Shown one piece after another: positions 41,353 through 49,791 of a stretch of 64,000 bases of DNA (position 1 is the stretch's first letter; each line of letters opens with the position of its first letter). The notes beneath the pieces were generated by a model. The model saw nothing but the letters and a program-made list of their open reading frames with translations. It was not told the DNA's origin and ran no database searches. Made by a program: the position numbers and the translations under genes. The stretch is taken from contig CAZPVJ010000161.1 in NCBI GenBank assembly GCA_964590005.1, forward strand, positions 5,236 to 69,235, in the 5' to 3' direction. Source of the stretch: CALJFL01 sp964590005. Lineage in GTDB: Bacteria; Pseudomonadota; Gammaproteobacteria; Pseudomonadales; Halieaceae.

Positions 41353-42159
41353 ATGGAAGCGGTTGGTCTGAGCATAGACGCAGGGATAGCCACGATTACG
41401 TTTAACAATCCTCCGAAGGGATTCCTGACGTCGGAGATGTTGATGACGCTGGGCCAGCACCTGGACCAGATAGAGGGTGACGACAATGCGCGCGCTGTGA
41501 TTCTCACCGGCGGCATGCCCGACGTTTTTATTCGCCACTTCGCTGTCGAGGAAATCCTTGCCATGTCGGAAGCCCTGCAAGCACAGCAGGCCAAGGGTTT
41601 GCCCACGCCACGCTTTTCCAGGGCGCCGCTTCGCGGCGTCTGGGAGCGTCTGGATAACTTTTCCAAGCCCACAATTGCCGCGATCAACGGAGTCTGCGGC
41701 GGCGGTGGCTGTGAGTTGGCCCTGTGTTGCGATATTCGTCTCGCCGGCCCCGGTGACTACCTGATTGGGCAGATGGAAATACTGGTCGGCATATTACCGG
41801 GCGCGGGGGGGACCGTCCGATTAGCGCGTGCGGTGGGAACAGCCCGTGCGCTCGAATGGGTTCTGCGCGGCACTACGCTGGGCCCCAAGCAGGCCTTTGA
41901 ACAGGGCCTCGTGCACCATTATATCGACGGTGATGTGCTGGCGGCAGCGAGGGATATCGCCGGGGAATTCCTGGATAAGCCACCGGCGGCATTGGCTTAT
42001 ATCAAGCGCGTAATGAGGTCTGGTTACGGTCGCTCCCTACAGGATGGTCTCGACGAAGAAAGTGATCTCTTTGCGAGCCTGATCGCCGGTGACAGCCGTG
42101 CGCTCGAAATGATGCGGGATTATGTTGAAAGTGGACACCAACTACCTGAAGGAGGGTAG
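41353..42159 (+). CDS. Enoyl-CoA hydratase/isomerase family protein
   Basis: A 268-residue crotonase-fold enzyme. Both glutamates needed for hydration are conserved: E142 in IGQMEILVG and E168 in ARALEWVL; the oxyanion-hole Gly stretch is GVCGGGGCELALCCDIRLA. This supports hydration of an enoyl-CoA in a beta-oxidation-like path. An insertion at about residues 64-95 (EEILAMSEALQAQQAKG and on) is somewhat longer than in the short-chain enzyme. GGGGAG lies 6 nt before the ATG. It is a single gene, convergent with the flavin-type split barrel gene; a perfect hairpin stands upstream. Confidence 0.92.
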   Translation: MEAVGLSIDAGIATITFNNPPKGFLTSEMLMTLGQHLDQIEGDDNARAVILTGGMPDVFIRHFAVEEILAMSEALQAQQAKGLPTPRFSRAPLRGVWERLDNFSKPTIAAINGVCGGGGCELALCCDIRLAGPGDYLIGQMEILVGILPGAGGTVRLARAVGTARALEWVLRGTTLGPKQAFEQGLVHHYIDGDVLAAARDIAGEFLDKPPAALAYIKRVMRSGYGRSLQDGLDEESDLFASLIAGDSRALEMMRDYVESGHQLPEGG

Positions 42160-42174
42160 CCGGTGTCCTGACGC

Positions 42175-42768
42175 CTAGGCCATGTTTCGGGCTTTACGTT
42201 CTCGCTCCATGCGTTCGGTGTCGCTGGCCAGTCGCTCACCCAGTTCTTTTTCGTCGACAGTCCCCGCCATGTGCCGCTCTGCGAGGCCCGCGTTATACAT
42301 AATGGCTTTAACCGGGGTAACCGCCAGAACGATGCGCATGGGCGAGTCGAGCAGGCTGTAGAAGGCCGCTTCGCCCTCCGGGTTACCGGGGTTCAGTTTG
42401 CGAGACAGCGCTGTGTACATCCACTGCTTGGTCTCGTCGTCTTCGAAAAATTCACCGGTGCCTTTGAAGGTGATCGCACCGGTTGGCATATCAGGGTCAC
42501 TGCCCTCGGGGTAGCTCGCACTGCTGACATTAACCGAAACCCGATTGTCGCGGCGTATTGCCGCGGCGCGATGGCGTTGTGCAGTGAAGGTCAACCAGAT
42601 TTTGCCATCATGCCAGACAAAAGCATGGGTGACGCCTACGGGCCAGCCGTCCTTAGTGGCCCACATCAACACGCACTCGACCGCGTTGGTCATCAGCTGT
42701 TCGGTTTCTTCCTCGGTGAAAGGGTAGATCGATACCATTTCGTGGTCTTTGGTTTGTACTTTTGCCAT
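42175..42768 (-). CDS. Pyridoxamine 5'-phosphate oxidase-like split-barrel protein
   Basis: A 197-residue protein with the FMN-binding split-barrel pattern: ECVLMWATKDGWPVGVTHAFVWHDGKIWLTFTAQRHRAAAIRRDNRVSV is the usual strand order for this fold, written here in parts because the chain is continuous. Members bind FMN, F420 or heme; which applies is not clear. It has no export signal. The C-terminus is a charged helix. It is single, convergent with the enoyl-CoA hydratase. It may be a flavin reductase/oxidase or a stress-linked heme protein. Confidence 0.72.
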   Translation of the reverse strand: MAKVQTKDHEMVSIYPFTEEETEQLMTNAVECVLMWATKDGWPVGVTHAFVWHDGKIWLTFTAQRHRAAAIRRDNRVSVNVSSASYPEGSDPDMPTGAITFKGTGEFFEDDETKQWMYTALSRKLNPGNPEGEAAFYSLLDSPMRIVLAVTPVKAIMYNAGLAERHMAGTVDEKELGERLASDTERMERERKARNMA

Positions 42769-42867
42769 GCGACTTGTCTCCAGTTAAGTGCGCGCTAAGT
42801 GTAGATTAACTTTGGTGGCTCTGCACCTAAGTGTCATTCATCGGCCGACTGTTCCTTCTTACGAGGA

Positions 42868-43569
42868 TCAGTTTAGTTGCTGTCGGAGCTGCGACCACTG
42901 CGCCGGCTCTATCTTCCGCAGTAGTCTCGCCTCCTCGAGGTAGGTGTTTCGTTCTGCCCAATTCAGGCGTAGACGCCTGAGCGTGTTCATCAATACCCGG
43001 TCAGCGACCGGCGGCAGTAGCGCGGGGCCGGCGACAGTCACGATATGATGCCATTCGAGTAAGTGGCCCTTCAGGTGGAACAGGTCCATGGTTGGCGACA
43101 AGGTATAGGCTTTGACCTCGTTTTCTCTCCCGTCAATGCCGGAGATCGAACGCAGTGCGACACCACGAATATTCTCAGCGGGTGACACGGCCGCCACGAG
43201 CTGGTTGTAGAACCGGCGACGTCTCAAGCCAAAGTCAAAGCTAGCCTGTCCGCGGCGGGCCTGGGAGATGGCGTGCGGAAGCGGACCGTCAACTGCTTCC
43301 GACCACCCGCCAAGAAAGGCCGGGTACCAGGGCTGAGAAACCAGCGAATTCGCCCGAAAGAATACCTCGGCCATATCCACGAGTGTGTTTTCGCTGGCCC
43401 CCTCAATAGCGGATATTGTGTGGTAGGTGAATGTTGAGGCGGGCGAATACCATCTTTTCTCAACCGTGGGCGCGCCCGTAAACTCAGCTTCCCGACACCA
43501 GTCCAGCGCTATCGGCAGTACTTCATTGATTTCCCGGAATGCGCCGGAAATGTCCAGTTCGTTATACAA
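42868..43569 (-). CDS. Hypothetical protein, unrecognised
   Basis: A 233-residue protein I cannot assign. It is soluble-looking, rich in aromatic residues and arginine, with TFTYHTISAIEGAS, AFLGGWSEAVDGPLPHAI, and LKGHLLEWHHIVTVAGPALLPP, and a charged helical C-terminus. Aspects such as repeated His/Trp suggest a binding pocket, but no motif is known to me. The only start near the end of the open frame is TTG at 43569; an in-frame stop lies just upstream and no clear ribosome-binding site is seen, so the true start may be further in. Codon use and length support a real gene. Stands alone between the split-barrel protein and an RND operon. Confidence 0.6.
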   Translation of the reverse strand: MYNELDISGAFREINEVLPIALDWCREAEFTGAPTVEKRWYSPASTFTYHTISAIEGASENTLVDMAEVFFRANSLVSQPWYPAFLGGWSEAVDGPLPHAISQARRGQASFDFGLRRRRFYNQLVAAVSPAENIRGVALRSISGIDGRENEVKAYTLSPTMDLFHLKGHLLEWHHIVTVAGPALLPPVADRVLMNTLRRLRLNWAERNTYLEEARLLRKIEPAQWSQLRQQLN

Positions 43570-43651
43570 AGCGGTAGATTACCTCAGCTGGCTGATTGTC
43601 GTGATTTGCGTTGGTTTTTGCGCCGTAGCGTTTGCCCGGAGGCATGCTTGA
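43550..43651 (+). CDS. Possible small membrane protein (33 aa)
   Basis: A short open frame giving a polar start (MSSSLYKAVDY), one hydrophobic helix (LSWLIVVICVGFCAVAFA) and a basic end (RRHA), the build of a small inner-membrane protein. CCGGAA stands just before the ATG, too close for a normal ribosome-binding site. It overlaps the uncertain TTG start of the antisense gene by 20 nt. Composition could be chance; evidence is limited to the helix pattern. Confidence 0.22.
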   Translation: MSSSLYKAVDYLSWLIVVICVGFCAVAFARRHA

Positions 43652-43731
43652 CCATAGGTAGTTGCTGCGTAGCAACAAAATGGTTTCCTGGGTTTCTGAA
43701 GAAATATTCACGATTATCCACAGTCGGCCTG

Positions 43732-43740
43732 TGGTATAAA
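43732..43740 (+). promoter_or_regulatory. Extended -10 promoter element
   Basis: TG-G-TATAAA, an extended -10 element, lies about 80 bp before the start of the RND operon at 43820. A good -35 is not evident at 17 bp, which is acceptable for extended -10 promoters. Confidence 0.35.
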
Positions 43741-43819
43741 GACGCCACCGGCAAACAGGTCTCGCCCGCCAGGGCCGGAAACTGAAATCTATTCGACGTC
43801 GGGCAGCTGCGGAAGTATT

Positions 43820-45031
43820 TTGGCATTAAACAAGAAGCAATTTCTCCTCTCTATCGTTCTGGTTCTGGGCGCGAGCCTGGTTACCTGGTTGCTGTACCTT
43901 AACAGGCCCCCATCTGTGGTGTCCGAACCGGTTATCAAGCCACTCACGGTGGATGTTGCCGTGGCAGCCAAAGATACCATTCGAATTCCCGTCATAGCGC
44001 AGGGCACTGTGACTCCCCTGCAATCGACCACCCTGCAGTCGGAGATCAAGGGCCGGGTCGTGGAGGTATCGGAGGCCTTCAATGTAGGCGGATTCGTCGA
44101 CGCCGATGAAGTGTTGTTGCGCATCGACCCCCGTGATTACCAGACTAACCTGCTCAGGGCACAGGCCGCGGTGGAGTCCGCCGAGAGTAACCTTGCCCAG
44201 GAGCGGGGGCGAGCGGAGGTTGCGCTGCGCGAGTGGCAAAAACTGCCCAAGGGCAGCCAGCGAAGCCAGGAAGCCAAAGATCTCTACCTGCGCAAGCCGC
44301 AACTCGAGCAGGCGGAGGCACAGTTGCTGGCGGCTACCGCCGATTTAAATACAGCCCGGGATAATCTCGAGCGTACGATTATACGAGCGCCCTACGCATC
44401 GCTGATTCGCGGCAAGCATATTGATCTTGGCCAATTTGTGGGCGCCGGCAGCCAGCTGGCGGAGGTGGTATCAGTGGACACCGCGGAGGTGCGCCTGCCC
44501 ATACCGCAGAGCAAGCTGGAGTATCTGGATTTGCCTGGCTTGCAAGGCTATGACCAGGCTGTGCCCATCGACCTTTCCACCGAGGTTGCCGGTAAGGCCA
44601 ACCATTGGCAGGCCACTCTGCATCGTACTGAGGGAGTGTTTGATGAGCGCTCGCGGGTACTTTTTACTGTCGCGCGGATTAATGATCCCTACGGACTGCA
44701 TCGTGAGGACGCGCAGCCATTGCGTATTGGTACATTTGTGAAGGCGACGATCCAGGGAAAAGCCATACCCGGCCTGGTCGCCCTGCCGCGGTATGTGTTG
44801 CGCGCAGGTAATAAACTGTGGGTTATCGATGCCGATAAGCGGCTGCGCAACCGCGAGGTGTCGGTGCTCAAGACCGGCGGCGAGATTATTTACGTTGAAT
44901 CTGGCCTGGAGGAGGGTGATCTCGTCTCTCTTACCACCGTCGATGGCAGCCTCAATGGTGCAGAGGTTGATGTGGTATCCCGGGTTTCCACGGACATTTA
45001 CAAGCGCCAACCCTCGGTGGCAGCGCGGTGA
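43820..45031 (+). CDS. RND periplasmic adaptor (membrane fusion protein), pump 2
   Basis: A 403-residue adaptor: N-terminal anchor (FLLSIVLVLGASLVTWLLYL), first lipoyl half (GTVTPLQSTTLQSEIKGRVVEV), coiled-coil hairpin near residues 105-175, second lipoyl half (IRAPYASLIRGKHIDLGQF) and the beta-barrel and membrane-proximal domains (VVSVDTAEVRLPIP and so on). The start is TTG 43820, with only a weak GGAAG upstream. It overlaps the pump gene by 4 nt (GTGA). It is of the same general type as the adaptor at 29219 but only distantly similar. Confidence 0.92.
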   Translation: MALNKKQFLLSIVLVLGASLVTWLLYLNRPPSVVSEPVIKPLTVDVAVAAKDTIRIPVIAQGTVTPLQSTTLQSEIKGRVVEVSEAFNVGGFVDADEVLLRIDPRDYQTNLLRAQAAVESAESNLAQERGRAEVALREWQKLPKGSQRSQEAKDLYLRKPQLEQAEAQLLAATADLNTARDNLERTIIRAPYASLIRGKHIDLGQFVGAGSQLAEVVSVDTAEVRLPIPQSKLEYLDLPGLQGYDQAVPIDLSTEVAGKANHWQATLHRTEGVFDERSRVLFTVARINDPYGLHREDAQPLRIGTFVKATIQGKAIPGLVALPRYVLRAGNKLWVIDADKRLRNREVSVLKTGGEIIYVESGLEEGDLVSLTTVDGSLNGAEVDVVSRVSTDIYKRQPSVAAR

Positions 45032-48000
45032 CAGACCCCGTACCCACCGGCATTATTGCCTGGTTTGCCCGGAATCCGGTTGCCGCTAACCTGCTGATGG
45101 CATTCATAATGATTGTTGGCCTGGGGTCAGCTTTCAACATCCAGCGCGCCATTTTCCCCTCGATCGATATCGAGATTATTTTTGTGACCGTTGCCTACCC
45201 TGGAGCTGCGCCGGAGGAAGTCGAAAAGGGCGTGGTCATGCGCATCGAAGAGGCCATCAAGGACGTCGACGGTATTGAACGTATCGAATCCGACGCGTTC
45301 GAGTCTCACGCCCGGATAATGATTGAGCCGCTGGACGGTACCGACCTGGGTAAGCTGACCGACGAAGTGCGTAACAAGATCGACGGCATCCAGCATTTTC
45401 CCGACGGGGTTGAGAAGGCCATCGTAACCCAACCCGAACTTCGCTTTCCCGCCTTATCCATACAGGTTTCAGGGGATCTCGATGAACGCTCGATGAAGTC
45501 ACTGGCAGATGAAATCCGGCGAGAGCTGGTAGCCAAGCCGGAAGTATCCGCCGCCGACGTGGTGGGCGCCCGGGAATACGAGATTGCCATTGAGATACCG
45601 GAGGAGCGATTGCGCGAATACCACCTGACGCTTGAGGCGGTGGCGCGGCAAATATCTGCATCTTCCCTGGACCTGCCGGGTGGGTCTGTTCGTACCGAGG
45701 CCGGGGACATCATGTTGCGTACGGTGGGTCAGGCTTATGTGCAACAGGATTTCGAGTCCATTGTGTTGCGTACATTTCCGGATGGCACCCGTTTACTCCT
45801 GTCCGACATTGCCACCGTCAATGATGGATTCGTAGACGGCAGCGGGTTCGCGTCGTTTGACGGGAAGTATTCCCTTGGTATCAATATCTATGCCTCCGGC
45901 AGCCAGGATGTGGTGACTACCGCAGATGCAGCCAAGGCTTATGTTGAGGAGAAGCGCGCCACACTCGCCGACGGCATAAAACTCGATGTCTGGCTGGATT
46001 TGACCTATTACCTGCATGATCGGTTGGGCATGATGATGCGCAACCTGGCAATGGGCGCCCTGTTGGTATTCATCATTCTCGCCCTGTTCCTTGAGATCAA
46101 ACTGGCCTTCTGGGTGATGCTGGGTATACCCGTCTGCTTCCTGGGCGCTATGGCACTGATCAACACGCCGTACATCGCGGCGAGCCTGAATATGATCAGC
46201 ATCTTTGGCTTTATCCTGGTGCTGGGAATCGTGGTCGACGATGCGATCATTATGGGAGAGAGCGCGTACAGCGAAGTTGAGGCGAAGGGCCACACTGTCG
46301 ACAATGTCATTAAGGGGGTTTATCGGGTGAGTACACCCGCGACCTTTGGTGTTCTCACGACCATAGTGGCCTTCTCCCCGACATTGTTTATTGAAGGGCC
46401 CATGTCCGCCTTCCCCGAGGCTTGTGGCTGGGTGGTGATTCTATGCCTTGCCTTTTCCCTGGTTGAGTCAAAGTGGATTTTGCCCGCCCACCTGGCGCAT
46501 ACAAAACCCACGCGCAACCAACTGCTGCTCAAGATCGACCATGTGCAGGAGGGGGTCAACGACGTGATGCGCTACTTCGTCACTTACCGTTACATACCCT
46601 TCGTCAAGCGATGCGTTCGCAATCGCTATCTTACGCTGGCGCTGTTTCTGTCGGTGCTGATTCTCTGTGGCGGCCTGGTGCTGGGAGGCGTGGTACGCAC
46701 GATAATAGCGCCGGATGTACCGGGTGAGTTTATACAGGCCGAGGTCCGCATGGTGCAGGGCACCCCGGAGGCGCGTACGCAGGAAGTAATTAGCTCTATG
46801 GTGGCGGCGCTGTTCCAGGTAGAGAAAGACTATCAACAGGAGTCGGGAGCTGATGAGCGGCTTATAGAGCATGTCGGGCTGTACGGTTTCGAACGCATCA
46901 ACGGAATGATGACCGTCGAGCTTACCAAGGAAGACCAGCGGGGAATTGCCACAACCGAGATCTCGCGCCGTTGGCGCGAGGCGATTGGCACCGTACACGG
47001 TGCCGAGATTCTCTCGGTGATCAACGCAGACGGACCCAAGTTTGGCCCTGCTATCGCTTTCGACCTCAAGCACAGCAATTTCGACACCTTGCGTGCGGCT
47101 TCCAACGAACTTCAGGCCGCCTTGTATCACTACGATGGTCTCTATGACATCCGCAACGGTGCTAGTGATACCGCGGACGAATTTCATCTCGATATTTTGC
47201 CGGAGGCTGAGTCGCTGGGCCTGACGCGCTTTGATCTTGGCAACCAGGTCAGGCATGCCTTCTACGGCGCCGAGGCGCAGCGCGTCCAGCGTGGTTTTGA
47301 TGAAGTGAAGGTGATGGTGCGCTATCCCCAGGCCGACCGCGAAAGTGTTGCCAGCCTTAACGACATGTTTATAAGAACGCCGGAAGGAGACGAGGTACCT
47401 ATCGCCTCGGTGGCCAGCGTCGATATTCGGCAGGGGCTGTTAAAGGCGACCCGTATCAATTTCCAGAGAGCCGCGGAAATCACGGCGGAAGTAGATAAAG
47501 CCCGCACCGAGCCGCGCCGGGTCATGGATGATGTAAAGGAGAACGTACTGCCTGGCCTTCTGGAAAAGTATCCCGGCCTGACCTACGCCGTTTCCGGACT
47601 TGCCGATGAGGAAGAGGCAGCCGTACGCAGTATGATCATCGGCTTCAGCCTTGCCATTCTGGGGATTTACGCCTTGCTGGCCATTCCTACCCGGTCTTAT
47701 CTGCAGCCACTAATCATCATGGGGGTTATTCCCTTCGGGATCATTGGTGCTGTGGTCGGCCATTGGCTACTTGGCTTGCCGATGAGCATGATGTCCATGA
47801 TGGGTGTCATCGCCCTCAGCGGGGTCGTGGTCAATGACAGCTTGATCCTCGTTGATTATGTCAACAAGCGTGTTGCCAGTGGTGAGTCGACCTCCAACGC
47901 GGTGATGGAAGCCGGCACCCGTCGTTTTCGCGCCATATTGTTGACCTCACTGACCACCTTCTTCGGACTGGCACCCATGCTGCTTGAGCGCAGCGCGCAG

Positions 48001-48201
48001 GCGCAGGAAATACTGCCCATGGCGGTCTCACTGGCCTTCGGTATCGTTTTCGCCACGGTGATTACCCTGCTGCTGGTGCCGTGTCTGTATATGATTCTCG
48101 ATGACCTGAACCGCTGGTCACGTGGCCGCTGGTGGCAGCCAGCGGGACGGCAGACTGCCTTGGTCGACAGCGCCGAAACGTCTTCAGGCGGAACCTCCTG
48201 A
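45028..48201 (+). CDS. RND efflux pump, inner-membrane subunit, pump 2
   Basis: A 1057-residue RND pump. First helix after ARNPVAANLLMAFIMIVGLG, PGAAPEEVEKGVVMRIEEAIKDVDGIE at the start of the porter domain, and the helix 4 relay LGIVVDDAIIMGES. It begins at GTG, overlapping the adaptor stop, and its own stop overlaps the following VOC gene (TGATG). So the operon is adaptor-pump-VOC protein. Exports an unknown hydrophobic compound; outer-membrane channel not encoded nearby. It is a distant paralogue of pump 1. Confidence 0.95.
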   Translation: MTDPVPTGIIAWFARNPVAANLLMAFIMIVGLGSAFNIQRAIFPSIDIEIIFVTVAYPGAAPEEVEKGVVMRIEEAIKDVDGIERIESDAFESHARIMIEPLDGTDLGKLTDEVRNKIDGIQHFPDGVEKAIVTQPELRFPALSIQVSGDLDERSMKSLADEIRRELVAKPEVSAADVVGAREYEIAIEIPEERLREYHLTLEAVARQISASSLDLPGGSVRTEAGDIMLRTVGQAYVQQDFESIVLRTFPDGTRLLLSDIATVNDGFVDGSGFASFDGKYSLGINIYASGSQDVVTTADAAKAYVEEKRATLADGIKLDVWLDLTYYLHDRLGMMMRNLAMGALLVFIILALFLEIKLAFWVMLGIPVCFLGAMALINTPYIAASLNMISIFGFILVLGIVVDDAIIMGESAYSEVEAKGHTVDNVIKGVYRVSTPATFGVLTTIVAFSPTLFIEGPMSAFPEACGWVVILCLAFSLVESKWILPAHLAHTKPTRNQLLLKIDHVQEGVNDVMRYFVTYRYIPFVKRCVRNRYLTLALFLSVLILCGGLVLGGVVRTIIAPDVPGEFIQAEVRMVQGTPEARTQEVISSMVAALFQVEKDYQQESGADERLIEHVGLYGFERINGMMTVELTKEDQRGIATTEISRRWREAIGTVHGAEILSVINADGPKFGPAIAFDLKHSNFDTLRAASNELQAALYHYDGLYDIRNGASDTADEFHLDILPEAESLGLTRFDLGNQVRHAFYGAEAQRVQRGFDEVKVMVRYPQADRESVASLNDMFIRTPEGDEVPIASVASVDIRQGLLKATRINFQRAAEITAEVDKARTEPRRVMDDVKENVLPGLLEKYPGLTYAVSGLADEEEAAVRSMIIGFSLAILGIYALLAIPTRSYLQPLIIMGVIPFGIIGAVVGHWLLGLPMSMMSMMGVIALSGVVVNDSLILVDYVNKRVASGESTSNAVMEAGTRRFRAILLTSLTTFFGLAPMLLERSAQAQEILPMAVSLAFGIVFATVITLLLVPCLYMILDDLNRWSRGRWWQPAGRQTALVDSAETSSGGTS

Positions 48202-48716
48202 TGCACTGCCACGAGATTATCCAGAATGCCTACGTAGTAGCTGACGTCGAAGCCGCGGTACAGCGAGTGCACAACTTATGGGGTCTTGGTCCATTTTTTG
48301 TGCGCCGGAATTTTGTCCTGGAAAATGTGACCTACCGGGGTGCGCCTAGTGCCCTGGAAATTTCGGTGGCCTATGTCCAATCCGGTGACATTATGGTTGA
48401 GTTGGTCTCCCAACTAAGCGACGAGCCCTCTGCCTTCAGCGACGTTTTCGCGCGGGGTGAGGAGGGCTTTCACCATGTTGCCGTCGCGATGGATGATCAC
48501 GACCGGCAGGTTAAACATTATACGGACCTGGGTTTTGAGGTTGTAACCGAGCTTTCTACGCCCGAGGGTCGTGGCGCTTCCTATATTGATACGCGCAGTG
48601 CGCTGGGTCACATGGTCGAGGTCTACAAGGTGAATGACAGCCTGCGCGAACTGTATGCACGGGTGCGTAACGCCGCTATCAATTGGGATCGGGAACAGTT
48701 GATTATCGAGCTGTAA
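48201..48716 (+). CDS. Glyoxalase/VOC superfamily protein
   Basis: A 171-residue vicinal-oxygen-chelate protein with two beta-alpha-beta-beta-beta modules. The metal ligands typical of the fold are plausible at His3 or His5 (MHCHEIIQNAYVV), at the His pair in EGFHHVAVAMDD and at the Glu in LGHMVEVYK. The domain resembles methylmalonyl-CoA epimerase-like and glyoxalase_4-like proteins. It starts on an ATG overlapping the pump stop, so it is translated with the RND operon, which is an unusual companion: it may modify or bind the pumped compound. Reaction unknown. Confidence 0.85.
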   Translation: MHCHEIIQNAYVVADVEAAVQRVHNLWGLGPFFVRRNFVLENVTYRGAPSALEISVAYVQSGDIMVELVSQLSDEPSAFSDVFARGEEGFHHVAVAMDDHDRQVKHYTDLGFEVVTELSTPEGRGASYIDTRSALGHMVEVYKVNDSLRELYARVRNAAINWDREQLIIEL

Positions 48717-48729
48717 AACGCGATCTTTC

Positions 48730-49740
48730 TCAGCCAGTGCGGCTGGCTTTTCGCTCGTCGGCAAAGGCACCCATGACCAGTTCAAACGACCGCTTGCGAT
48801 CCTCGAAATAGTACATATTGGTCACCGCCATGACCTCGTCCGCGTGGTATCGGTTGGCGAGTTCCTCGATTCGCTCTCTTACCTGTTCGGGTGTCCCCGC
48901 TGCGCGACTATTGGCGCGGCTGGCGATAAATGCCCTCTCCTGAACGCCCAGTGGGTAGGCCAGCGCCTCTTGTGGGGTGAGAGACTGGCCGTTTGATTGT
49001 CCGGTGAAAAACCTGAACAGGTTGAGATCGTGGGTTAGTAACTGTGCCTCGGCGTGTTCCTGCGACTCAGCGCAGAAAACGGAAAACGCGAGAATCGCGT
49101 ATGGCTGCTCCTGCAGTGCACTGGGCTGGAAATTACGCTTGTAGAGAGCGATCAACTCGGGGTGGGCTTGTGGATTGATAAACAGGCCCAGGTTGTAGGG
49201 CAAACCGCGTTGAGCGGCGAGCATGGCGCTGTCGGGACTGGAACCCAGCATCCATATCGGTAAGCCGGGTGGCGGCTTGGGGCTAACCACCGGCGAGGTT
49301 TGTTCGCTCCATAGGTAATTGCTGAGTTCAGCAACCTGCTGGGGAAAACGGTGGAAGTCAGGTCGACCACTGGTAGACAGTGCGACTGCCGTTGACATGT
49401 CAGCACCCGGCGCTCGGCCTATGCCCAGGTCAATACGGTCGGGATACAGGTTGGCGAGCAGTGAAAACACCTCGGCGACTTTATAGGGACTGTAGTGCGG
49501 CAGCATTATCCCGCCGGATCCGAGGCGGATGTCGCGGGTGGCGGCCCCCAGTGCGGCCAGCAGGACTTCTGGCGCGCTGCCCGCAACCGACGGAAAAGCG
49601 TGATGCTCAGAGACCCAAAATCGCTTGTAGCCTAGCGATTCACACCAGCGAGCCATCTCCAGGGTTTCCTGCAGAGCGGTCGGGGCCTGGTTTGCGTCGC
49701 GCGCCAGGGACTGGTCCAGTACGGATAAGGTGAGCGTCAT
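48730..49740 (-). CDS. Luciferase-like (LLM class) flavin-dependent oxidoreductase
   Basis: A 336-residue TIM-barrel flavoprotein of the bacterial luciferase family, in the MsnO8-like branch. Hallmarks: start LSVLDQSLARDAN, WVSEHHAFPSVAGSAPEVLLAALGAAT, LGSGGIMLPHYSPYKVAEVFSLLANLYPDRIDLGIGRAPG in overlapping pieces, and a C-terminal ELANRYHADEVMAVTN. It would use FMNH2 or F420H2 with oxygen to oxidise a ketone, thioether or similar group. No flavin reductase is next to it. It is convergent with the VOC gene and 50 nt upstream of nothing on its own strand. The flavin type is not clear. Confidence 0.92.
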   Translation of the reverse strand: MTLTLSVLDQSLARDANQAPTALQETLEMARWCESLGYKRFWVSEHHAFPSVAGSAPEVLLAALGAATRDIRLGSGGIMLPHYSPYKVAEVFSLLANLYPDRIDLGIGRAPGADMSTAVALSTSGRPDFHRFPQQVAELSNYLWSEQTSPVVSPKPPPGLPIWMLGSSPDSAMLAAQRGLPYNLGLFINPQAHPELIALYKRNFQPSALQEQPYAILAFSVFCAESQEHAEAQLLTHDLNLFRFFTGQSNGQSLTPQEALAYPLGVQERAFIASRANSRAAGTPEQVRERIEELANRYHADEVMAVTNMYYFEDRKRSFELVMGAFADERKASRTG

Positions 49741-49791
49741 GGTATTCCGGATGCAAGGCCAATACGTGGGGCAAGTCTAACAAACTTCGAA

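Noticed and set aside
43661..43676. GTTGCT-GCGT-AGCAAC hairpin as a terminator
   Set aside because: It is followed by an A-run on the plus strand, and on the minus strand the T-run comes before the stem, so neither direction fits an intrinsic terminator.
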